DNA of 64,000 bases. Source: Paraspadella gotoi (lineage: Eukaryota; Chaetognatha). This document shows positions 1 through 10,430 of this stretch, piece by piece. Location: assembly GCA_051294375.1 (NCBI GenBank), contig CM119264.1, positions 7,089,814 to 7,153,813 on the forward strand, written 5' to 3'. The notes beneath the pieces are model-generated. The model saw only the letters and a list, made by a program, of their open reading frames with translations, searched no databases and had not been told where the DNA came from. Within the stretch, counting starts at the first letter, position 1, and every line of letters starts with the position of its first letter. The position numbers and the translations under genes are program-made.

Positions 1-355
1 GTGTCGTCGGTCGGTCGGTCGGTCGTGCTCGTCGTCGGTCCGGTCGGTCGGTCGTCGTCGGTCGGTCGGTCGGTCGTTCGGTCGTCGGTCGTCGTCGGTC
101 GGTCGGGTCGGTCGTCGTCGGTCGGGTCGGTCGGTCGGGTTCGGTCGGTCGGTCGTCGGTCGGTCGGTCGTCGTCGGGTCGGTCGGTCGGTCGGTTCGGT
201 CGGATCGGTCGGTCGTCGGTCGGTCGGTCGGTCGGTCGGTCGGTCGGTCGGTCGGTCGGCTGGTCGTCGGTCGGTCGGTCGGTCGGTCGGTCGGTCGGTC
301 GGTCGGTCGGTCGGTCGGTCGGTCGGTCGGTCGGTCGGTCGGTCGGTCGTCGGTG
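1..355. repeat. (CGGT)n tetranucleotide microsatellite
   Basis: Almost pure CGGT/GGTC units with a few interruptions (CGT and GGT slips), densest from about 200 to 350. It continues off the left edge of the window. It reads open in one frame as a Val-Gly-Arg-Ser repeat, but this follows from the 12-base periodicity and is not evidence of coding. Confidence 0.97.
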
Positions 356-485
356 GTCGTCGTGGTCTGACAGATTCGCTTTATTTGATATCGGTTGCTT
401 ACTTTTCCAATGATCGTTCGACGAATCGGAATCAGTATTTTTTCTCGGTTTTTTGATGACCCTAATTTTTTTCTATCGCTTGCAG

Positions 486-3400
486 AGCGACTATTTGTCG
501 GATATGATACCAAATCGACTGTGTCATTTGAGCCTCATGAACTCGGCGGTGAGGTGAAGTGTTTTTGCTTCTTTTTTTTTAAATTTCATTTTTTGATTTG
601 TCATTTTTTTTCTTTCCGCTCCATTTTTATCAAATTATTCCTTTTTTTTAACTATAGAAGCTCACCTTTCTATATACGTTTATCTTTATTGTTTTTTTTT
701 TTTATTTATCTTTTTACGTACAAACTTAATTTTTTCAATCGGTTTCTTTCTTTATTTCCTCCCCAACCTACTAACCCGAACCCCACCCTCCCCACAGAAA
801 ACTCCGCGCGGAATGGCGTCCCAACTTCTGCCACAATTTCTTTCTCAAATTCAAGTCGATGCGACGTTTGACGTCACTGACTCTTTTCGGACTCGAAATC
901 GATGCCCACGTAAACGGATCTTGTTGAATAGAATAGTATTAACACTTTTATACTATCGGATTAAAATACATATAAATTCTAATTCAGTTCCTGTCGGCTC
1001 TTCTGGCTCTTGAAGACAGACTTACCTGTTTGCGTCTGATCGATTGCGTCACTCCTGCCCCGAGGTCAGTCTTTTTGATTGGTTTCTGATTAGTTTCAAA
1101 TGTTTTTTTTTTAAATTTGTCAATTTATTCCGATTTTATTTTCAAGTGCGGAAGAGATATGACGAAATGAAAATTTAATAAAGCTTCTCCGTCTTTTACC
1201 CCATGGGAATTCCTCCTATTCTTTCTCTTTCTATCTCTTCTTCCTCATCTTACTCCCCCTCCTCTCTTCGCCTCCTTCTCTCCCCCCCGGGCCCCTTCCT
1301 CCCTCAAAGATATGATTCGGACGGTCACCTCCTCAACGATCTCATTCTCCTCCAACAATTTCCTCGTCTTCGTCTCTTCGCGTTCGTCGCCTTCGCCGTC
1401 CAGGAAACCATCATGCAAATTCTCGCCCTCCGATTACCGGCGATAGAGGTTAAGGACCAATTTTGGTCGGTCCGTCCGTCTGACCTTCCGTAAATCCTTC
1501 AATGTGTTGCGACTGTATTTTTCCCGCCTCTTGTCTGAGATTCATTAAGCATTCTCATTGGCGCTCCTTCCAACCCAATCGATTGATTGACCGATTTATT
1601 TTTTTTCTTTTAATATTTAAATATTTATTTAATATTTGATTATTCACTCCTTCTCTCTACTCACCAGGAGATAAATCTTACCGTTCGGACATCCTCCAAG
1701 AATCGAGAACCGATGCACTACCCGCACGAGCACCACGTCGAGTCCTTCTTCAACTTCCTCAACTCCAATCTCACCCTCAAGAGGATCGTCCTTCTCAATC
1801 ACGACATCTGCGAGAGGAAAGAGCTCGCTTCGGGATGGTTCACGAGGTTCGTCCTTCGGTTTTACAGGAAAGATCCGAAAAAAAAAACAGAAGATTGGTG
1901 GACAAATTATAAGTATTTAACAATTCATTTAATTTTAAAACGACTTGACCTAATTCAAACGCTCACGTCAAACGCATTTGTCAACAAATGTTTAGTAGAA
2001 TTATGTCGATAATTTTTTTTTTAATTTTTAATTAGAAGTAAATTTAACTGAAAATTGTTTTATTCAGACAAGGATACACTTACTGTCTTACAATAATGGT
2101 AAATGAAAAAAGGACAAAGAATAAAAGATAGATGAAAGTGATATATATTAAATAATGACTTTGTCAAACAACAAATAAAACCGAAGAATAGATTTCATTG
2201 CTAATTTCTCCCCCCCTACATATTCTAAGGCGAATCACGGGCTACAAGACGCACTACGTCGAGGACGACGACGATGACAGCTACTTCCGCAAGGACGTCA
2301 TGATTTGCGGCTGCAAAACCGAAGTTCAACTTCAAAACTCGTTTCGTCACTTGTGCGACGCCTGCGAGAATGTCGGCGTCTTCGGGCTCATCATGAGACA
2401 GGTAAGTTTAAACACCGGAAGGTAAGGCATGAGAGTGGTTGCCTGAGAGGGAGCGGAAAGCAAAGTTTCTTCAGACGGGAAACGCCTTAATTCTCAGCTT
2501 TCTTTTCGTCAGCCAATTAAACGTGATTGGTTGCGTCAAAACCCACCGCAATTAAAATACCATTACGATCAAATAAAAAATTCAAGTTTATCTGGGATTT
2601 GACTTTAGACATGCTTATCCCGTTCATTTTCGAAAATGTGAATCCTCCGATGGATAGGTCGTATCTCATCCTATCGCTATCCCCTATTTCTTCCGCCTTC
2701 AAGTACCTCCTCCACGGCTGCCGCAACTTTCACTTTAGCACCTTCCGCGCGCTCTCCCTCGAGGCGGTTCGCTTCTCCGCGAAACTCGTCGTCCTCCACG
2801 CGATGCAGCATCGCTTCTACGCGGGCGTCGGAGATCCGCTAAGTCGCGAGAGGTTTCGGCATCTGCAGTACCGCAGCGCGCTGTCCTCTCAGGTCCGGGA
2901 TGTTGTAGATCAAGAGCTATATTTTGCGAAAAAGGTGATCATTTGGTAGCGTAGCGTAGACGATAGACGTAAAGGAGCTCATCTGTAACTCTCGGAAGCT
3001 GGCAAAAAATTGCGGACAACTGATGAGATGACGTATAACAATCATTTGTACAATGTACAGTATAGTATAATCAAACCAAGATAATCAATGTTCAAAAATT
3101 GTTCATTGAACAATCTTTATCTTACCTAAGAAGACCGATGCATAGGAAAATACTACAAAACCCCTAAACTCGAAAGCCCCAACCCGCTCCGTGTCAATAC
3201 TGCACCATAGTCTTCACATCTCCTCATACTTTCGCCCAGATCCACATCATGCCCAACGATCAGCTCCGGGTGATGATTCTCAACGCCGTCAAGGAGACGC
3301 TGACGACGCCGCGGTTGGGATTCTCCTGCGTCGACGCCCCCTTCGTCATTCACGCCATACGCGGACACATCGTGTACTGGAGGGATCCGCCCTTCAATCA

Positions 3401-3871
3401 GATCGAGAAACTCTGGCCATTCAATCAAAACTTTATGACGCAGGTTAGAACGGTTGGTTTGTTTCGATTGGTTCTGGTCGTTTAGTCGGTAAGTTTTCTG
3501 CAATATAGATTTCGATAGAATTGAAAAAAGATTTTTAATTCTATTTATAACAACCTTTCCTCATTTCCGACTCTCCCCCCCTCCCTCAAAACCAGATGTG
3601 TCCCGAAACGATACACGCGGCGTCGGAGCCCGATCTTTGCCTGCTCTGCATGGTGGGCAACATCTCGTTGGCCCTGCGTCTCATGATCGACATCCAATCG
3701 ACGAGCAATTCGGCGAGGCGGGAATTGCGAGAGGCGGCGGCGGCGAAACGGCAGGAAGAAGCACAGGAGGAGCGGGGCAATCGACGATTGCGGAGAGCGT
3801 CGAGCAAGGAGAACAACGAAGCCCCGCCTCCCACAACGACTATCTCATCTTTTCAGAGATACGGGTTCTGA
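486..3871 (+). CDS. Leucine-rich-repeat protein, 3' part (nine exons)
   Basis: Nine exons join in frame: 486-553, 798-909, 988-1064, 1310-1448, 1668-1846, 2230-2401, 2704-2892, 3240-3443 and 3596-3871 (stop TGA). They encode 471 residues; the 5' exons must lie left of the window because only microsatellite precedes 486. The first half holds degenerate leucine-rich repeats, for example RRLTSLTLFGLEID, DRLTCLRLIDC and NSNLTLKRIVLLNHDI. Then come an acidic DDDDD stretch, a small Cys cluster (CGCKTE, HLCDACENVG) and helical segments. The tail after position 3700 is rich in Ala, Glu and Arg and looks coiled. I do not recognise the family: ZYG11/ZER1-type LRR proteins were considered and do not match. 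The donor at 2893 reads GTCCGG, which is weak. It faces PHF21A tail to tail. Exon boundaries are inferred from splice motifs and phase; no function is claimed. Confidence 0.72.
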
Positions 3872-5181
3872 GATGGTGCGGCAGGTCGGTCCATATATCG
3901 ATCGTATTCCGGTGAAACGACAACCGAATGGTTAAACAATAGATATATTTTTGCAGTTTTATAGCTTATAATAATAATGTTATGCAAGTTTTGGAGTAGA
4001 AAGACAATTACTAGACATAGTCAAACAGTATTGACCCGTCGGTTACAATCCGGGGGGCACACCCATTGCTGGCGAAAAAGCCCCATTTAAGTTAGATTTT
4101 AACGCCTTATCTATATCCCTTACCTGATTTTGGGAAACTTTTAATTTCACCATCCGGAACCGAATCGGTCAGTTATTTTTTTATTAGCATTTTTTTATTT
4201 ATATTAAAAATTACTTAATTCCGAGATTAAGATGAAATGGGGCGTTTTGAGAAAATAGGGGCAAAACCTCTTCCCTCTCACTGACCCGTCTTATGGTACA
4301 TATTTTTTACTTGTGTTTTTTTAAGACTTTTGTTACTAAGTTTAGACTTAGCACCTTCCGTTGTTTCAGTTCGAAAATAAATGCTTTGTTAGACGTGATA
4401 ACTCGTACTCGTATGCTTTTCACGAATTGGGTATATAACAACCTCGCTGTGAAATAAGAAAAAAAAATATGCCAGTCGATCATTTGTTCTTCGAAAACTT
4501 CCAAAAGCATATATGACATATATATTTACATAGTTCCCCTCGTACTTCATGTGTTCGTTTGCACGCTCAGTTGATGCTTCGTTGTTAATGTTATTAATGT
4601 GCTTTACACTTTGAAAAAACTATTTTTTCCCCAAGAATATATGAATTCATGTACCTTGTTGATTAAAATTAAAAAATTTGGAACAATGATTCAATAACTA
4701 GTACTTCACCGAGGATTAGTTTTTAAAATAATTTGTAATTGACGCTCGTAGCAAGAGGTCGGGACACTCAGCGGAGCAGAGGGCCGAGGCGAGGAGCAAA
4801 CTCTCTATAAGTAAAGTATCAACCCTAAAATGATGTTTAAACTTAAAAACAAAAACCAAATCGACTGGAACAAAGAATGTATTTACTAAATAATATCGCC
4901 TGGTGGAAAGTACGTACAATTATTTTAAAAATCGGGCTAGTTTATAAACAATTACACTCAAAATATTCATACCGTCGATAACGATAACAAAGCATTTTCA
5001 CGGGGACAAAGGGCGTCAATTGTCTAAAACATGAGTGACATATAAATAAAAATAGTGAAAAACGAACTTGAAATTAAATAACAACGAACGCGGGTCAGTT
5101 TTACTATTTTTTTTTATCGAAGTGATTCCGGGTACCGATCATAGGAGAGTCGGGAAGGGAGGACAAGATGGGAGGTGCTCG
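3872..5181. other. Intergenic spacer between two convergent 3' ends
   Basis: AT-rich DNA holding the 3' ends of the LRR gene (+) and the PHF21A-like gene (-). I see no open frame with codon bias, no RNA gene and no clear repeat. Homopolymer runs are common. Confidence 0.6.
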
Positions 5182-8100
5182 TCAATAGTTTTGAAAGAGT
5201 TTCAAAAAGTTTTTTAGTTTCTCCACTTGTTCCTGAATCCTTTCGTGCGCGGACACAAGGAGGTCGTGTTGGTTGTTCTGAACCTGTGAAGGGGTATGGG
5301 TAAAGAGTATGCATTGCAGAAGGAACGGTTGAGAAAAAAAAGTCGCGATCGTTTTTCCCACAGACCTGCATGTTAGCCTTCAGTTGCTGCGACTTTGTCT
5401 CCAGCTGCTCCCGCTCCGCCTTCAGCTCCGCGTTACGTCGCTGCAGCTTTCGCTTCTCCTCTTCTTTCGAACTCTTGCTGGCGATGTAAGAGTGCATCAT
5501 ATTCAGCGTCGCCGAGTAGTTGGGACTCTCGGCCGGCGTCGCTCCCGTCGTAGTAGCCTCTGGTTTCTCCATTTCCGGTTCCAGTTTTGGCTTGACGTCG
5601 ACTCTGGAGGAAAAGCAAAAATACAAATGGCAATGAATGAGAATGGAAACTACAATGCGAAAAAAAGACAGAAAATTTACCCTTCAGCCACATCGGACGC
5701 TGACTGGAGCAAGGACGAAGCGAGATTGGCGGCGGCGGCGGCTTCGGGAGCTGCGGCCGACTCTTCTGTTAAAGAAAACGCATGTAAAGCGATGGTTAAG
5801 TGAAGTCTCTCCCCCAACCCAAATGACTTACTTTTTTCCTCCTCGGCCATCTTGCTCTTCCTCTTTCCCTTTTTCTTCTTCCCGTTGAGAGGCTTGGGCG
5901 AGCCACCCCGGCACTGCGGGCACCGCCAGTCGGCGGGCGGGGCGTCCGTGGCCAGCGGCGGTCGAAGGCAAGCTGGATGGAAGACGAGTGAACAGGCTGA
6001 GCAGGGGAAGAGGGGAGGCGACGATGACGTGCAAGAGTTACAGGCGTCTTCGTGAAAGTCAGGAGCCGGAATCTGGGGAGGGAAATAAAAATAAGAAAAC
6101 CGAAATACAGAGTACAGTACAGTAAAATGTAGCAAATAATAAAAAAGAGCAACAACAACAAAAAAAAGTCTTCAAATGTAAAATCTTCAAAATACAATCA
6201 ACTTTTTTTTAACCTGAGAGCCGTTCTTTCCGCACGATGGCGCCGAAACGTTGCTCACGTCGCTGTCGGGACTCTCTGGCCGACTGTCGTCGTCCTCCTC
6301 GTCGCGAATGTGTCGGTCTCCCGCCATCATCGACTTTCTCTTCTGCACCGACTTGGTCTTCGTCCGATCCGGCGACGACGTGGCAGCGACAGCCTCGGCG
6401 CTCTCGGTTGCTGCGGCGGTAGCAGCTTCCGCCGCAGCGGCAGTAGCGGCCGCCAGCATGGCCTGGTGCAGGCGTGCCCTCTTGCTGTTTGAGGCGCTGA
6501 GATCGCCCCAAGCGCTGTTGTTACCGCCCGGATAAGAGAAATGCGGATTGGCGGTGCTTCGCCGCTTTCTCTCCGATCGTTTGTTTTGTAGTTCTGAAAT
6601 GGGGGAGGAAAATGCAATGCTTTTAGTTGTAACCACAGTCGGATATTCCAACAGTCGATCCTTCACTCACCTTTAAGAACTGAGGGCAAGACGAGATCGA
6701 GAGCGTTCATAAACTCGACCTTCTCTCGATCGACGGGCGTGGAAGGCGTCTCCGTCTTCGCTTTTCCCTTCGCCCGATCCTGATTCTCGTTTCGAGTCTT
6801 TTCCTTTCGTGTCTTTTCTGATTTCTTCCCCACTTCGGGTTTCTTGGACGGGGACGCCTTGGCGGGGAGTTTGGTCTACACGAGTTTAGGGGCAGGATGA
6901 AAAACAGAAGCTGTGATATGAGAAGTTTAACGAGTAAAAAAAAAAGGTTGATAGATGAATGGACCGAGTAACTTTTAGATAGAGATAGATATGATAGCTA
7001 GTATGTAGATGCGATTATAGGAAATTATAAAAAAAATATAGAAAATACAATGTAAATTGGAAACGAGATGGTAAAAATACATTAATTTTAAAGCGAATAA
7101 ACCAAAAAAGATAAATTAATCTAGAATGAAAATAAAAATAAAGTAAAGATCAAACAGGAATTTTAACCGTAGAATAACAGGAACTCATGTATATATATAT
7201 ATTTTTAAATTAAGCAGGAAAATAGAGAGGGGGACTTACCTCCAACATATTTCCCGACTGCGACTTATTCTTGCCGACAACGGAAGCGGTCGTGTCGTCT
7301 TCCTCCTTGTCTTCGTCGTCGACTTCAGTTTTTCTTCGATCCTCGTTGGCGTCGGGGGAGGCGGCGAGGTTGGGCGGGTCCACAGGCGAAGGAGGGAAAG
7401 GAGAGGGAGGCGAGGAGGAGACGAGGGGAGAGGGAGGATTAAGGACGGTCATTGGTACCTAATGGGAAAAGGAAAAAAAAGGTTATCGCTTGAGTTAGCT
7501 TTTTTTGGACAGAAAAACAAACATTAAATACTAACCTTGGACGTGCTAGTCACGAAGTCTAATTTGGAGGCGCTCCGGTTTTTTGGAAATCGAATCTGGG
7601 TTGTAGACTCGACGTGGGCAAGCGGATCCTCGCGTATTAAAGCGTGGGGACTCTTCCGTTTTTTCTATAAAAAAAAAAGCGCGGTTTCAGAGACGCTGTC
7701 TGTAGCATTTCTCTCATTCGCTCTCTAACCTTCAGCGGAGATTCGAGTCCAGACTTGGATGGCGTGGGTGGCGCCGATGAGCTCGCGAATGCGTTACCGT
7801 CCGGAGACGGCGGTGCCGTTCGCTCATCGACGCTCGCCTCCTTCGTCGCCGAGGGTTTGACTACACTGAGGGTGGCGGAGATTGCCGCCCCCAGTGAAGC
7901 CGAGATCGCGTCGGTTCCTGTCGCCGGAGCCGGGTCAGCGGTGGACGCCGCTTTGGGCTGATAATGCCAAGAGGGCGTTCAATAGTTTAATGACTCAACA
8001 ATCCGCACGCACTAAAATTTTATCTTTTAATCAGACACCCTACAAAAAATACCTGAAGGATATTTGGTCGGTTTGCACAGAACTGAGGAATTTTGATGAG

Positions 8101-10423
8101 GGGCGAAAAGGATCGGGGCGTCGACGGAACGTTGGAGGCGCCGGGGACACCGGAGGCATTCGCGGCGATTGAAGAGGAAAGGGACGACGTCGGACCTAGG
8201 ATTCGTTTGGAGAAATAAGTTAATTAAAAAAGAACGTCGGAGAAACGCTTTACAAAAATTATTAATGATTTTGTATTTAAAACGGAATAACTCAAAATAT
8301 TTATATCTTCGGATTTAAGATCAAATTTTCAAATTGGCTGGACGAACGATATGAATTTTCACTTCTTCCAACGGACCTGCCGAGAGGCCTTTTTGTTTCG
8401 GCAGAATCAACGCCAAATGGGTGGCCGGCACCGGAGAGGAGACCAGCGGCGTCGATGCTATCGGTTTTTGGCTTTGAACGTTGACTGTTTAACATAAAAT
8501 TACGTATAAATATTTTTTTATAAAGCTACCGTTCTTAGCCTAATCGGCTTTGAAATGCTTGGAAAACTACTACGACGACGAACCTAGACATGGTTGAGGT
8601 GTTGAAGCGATGCCGACCCCGCAGTTAAGAACTTTGGTTGTGGTTGTCGTCGTCGCCGCGTTTGATTTTATCAAAACTGATTAATAAAATAAAGTAATTA
8701 CCGTTTGGTTAAAAAGACTTTGTTCAATATAATTAATCGTGCAATTTTTCGTAATTACAACCGGAGGAGGATTTAGTTTGCCGTCCCATTTTCCCCTTGC
8801 TCCTCCTACCCCTCCGTATATTTTGTCTAGCGATAATTTCTTTCGTTTCTACTCTTCGCGAAATATATTATTTTCCCTCCATTTCCTCACGCCTTCAATA
8901 TCCCTCAAGACGCACCCGCTTTGGAAGGAGAGGAGGTTATGACTAGAGGTTGGGAAAGTTGAAGGGCGGAGGCTCTTAACGTGGCGCCGGACGTGGCCGC
9001 TCTGCCAACGACGACCGCGGGGGCGACCGAGGACATCCCTTGAGTCGAGAGAGGCGTCGTGATGGTCACGGGGCGAATCTGGGGACTGTGACGAGAAAGA
9101 ATCGATGAGTCAAACCGCGGAAATGAACTGTCTTTAGTTATCGAAGAGGGAACTGTCTTGAAATGCATGTCATGTATTAATTTCACCATCAGACCCGGCT
9201 CACCTGAACGTCAAGACGCTGCTCGAGGGAGACTGGAGTGACGGATTGACCAAAGATCCCAATGGTAACGTTGCCTGAACCTGTTAGAGGATTACAGAAT
9301 GAATATTGAATACATGCGAGACCGAAATTCGGAAGAAAGCGGAAATAGCTTGAAATGTTTTTCTTGTTTACCCCCGAGACTGGCGCGCCGGCCGTTGTCT
9401 CGTTAGACGGCGCCAGGGAAAGCGTGGCGGGGATAGGGGTCACTCCGGGCGTTGGCATCAGGGTCATTCCACCCCCAGGAGCGGCGCGTAACGAATACTG
9501 AATAACAAAAAAGTTGCTGGTTATAATTATAGAGAGATGCTTCGTGAAGCGAAAACTCTTTTTGTGCCTCCTTTATTTGTTTTATCTAGTTTTTCGTAGG
9601 GTTAAGAGGTCGAAAATTTGTTGATGACGAAAATTCACGGGTTTATTTTTGGTCGTTCTTTTTTATTTTTTATTTTGGACTTTTTTCGCCGTTTGACTTT
9701 CGTTTGCACGTTAATCGTTGGCTCTTCGCAGAATCATTCTCACAAAAGCAGGCTGTGATATGTATAAAAGTCTCGCTGACATATCACAGCCACTTTTGCG
9801 GGAACAACGAGCGAAGCTTTTGAGAAAGAGGACGGGGATCATCGCTTTAGTAGATCTCACTTTCTTTGAAGAGTTGGTCATAGATGACTTTCCTCAAAAA
9901 TACACAGTCACTTACCCTAACTCCGGGCTGCATTCCGATGGTTTGTATGCTGGAAATTTTAACTCCCTCGGATTTGGCAAGAAGTATTCCGGATGAACCG
10001 GGGTGCACCAACTCCTTCCTCAGTTGCTGGACGTAGGTTTTCTGGATTTTGCAAATGACATAGCGATGAGAGATAACCCGAAAGTATCTAAAGCATAATG
10101 TAGTCGAAACTCACTTGTTTCTCACTCAAAAGAGTTATTTGTGATTGCAATTCTCTCAGTTGTTTCTGCAAGGCTGTGTTCTGAAATCAAAGGAAGACAA
10201 AAATGTAGTTAGTTAATGCAAAACCCCATCTTGCCAAATACTGCCGTTTACCTGTGGTTCGGTTTTCATCTTGGCAACGAGAACCTGATCATGAATAAAA
10301 TAAAAAATATTTTCATTGACCGAAATGTAAAACGTAGCTAGTATCAACGATACACCGGCAAGACCAAACCTGGTGGTTCTGAATGGCGCTTCTCAGCTGC
10401 CGTTGAAGAGCCTCGATATCCAT
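5182..10423 (-). CDS. PHF21A: PHD finger protein 21A (BHC80)-like chromatin reader
   Basis: Eighteen exons give an intact 909-residue frame: 10423-10370, 10284-10252, 10180-10115, 10041-9916, 9497-9372, 9280-9204, 9085-8916, 8484-8377, 8195-8053, 7957-7730, 7664-7536, 7458-7240, 6875-6671, 6593-6214, 6072-5832, 5765-5681, 5603-5366, 5283-5182. The start MDIEALQRQLRSAIQNHQ and the following coiled coil (to about residue 65) match the BHC80 N-terminus. The signature RSERKRRSTANP, a PHD finger (about 695-745, HEDACNSC ... WRCPQC) and a C-terminal coiled coil opening HSYIASKSSKEEEKRKL follow in family order. In vertebrates BHC80 belongs to the LSD1-CoREST-HDAC complex and its PHD binds H3 unmethylated at K4. 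Here both PHD loops are one residue longer and no GRP AT-hook core is seen. A splice acceptor at 10431-10433 lies just upstream of the ATG, so the 5'UTR is spliced. It is longer than human PHF21A (about 680). Confidence 0.94.
8770..8909 (+). repeat. Dispersed ~150-bp repeat, copy A
   Basis: This segment is clearly similar to 25993-26146 on the same strand. Both contain the block CCTCCGTATATTTTGTCTAG, then a TTTCTACTC block, then CCTCACGCCTTC and a CCCTCAAG end. Copy A starts six bases inside a PHF21A intron, next to the donor at 8915. No terminal repeats or coding capacity were seen. Confidence 0.85.
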
Positions 10424-10430
10424 CTTGCGA

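Noticed and set aside
1-456. Open frame encoding a Val-Gly-Arg-Ser repeat
   Set aside because: Product of the (CGGT)n microsatellite, whose 12-base period stays open in several frames; no start or splice context.
486-3871. ZYG11/ZER1 identity for the LRR protein
   Set aside because: Repeats are superficially similar, but the armadillo-type C-terminal half and its conserved motifs are missing.
5832-6072. PHF12 as identity of the PHD protein
   Set aside because: The KRSERKRRSTANP block before and HSYIASKSSKEEEK coiled coil after the PHD are specific to PHF21A/BHC80.
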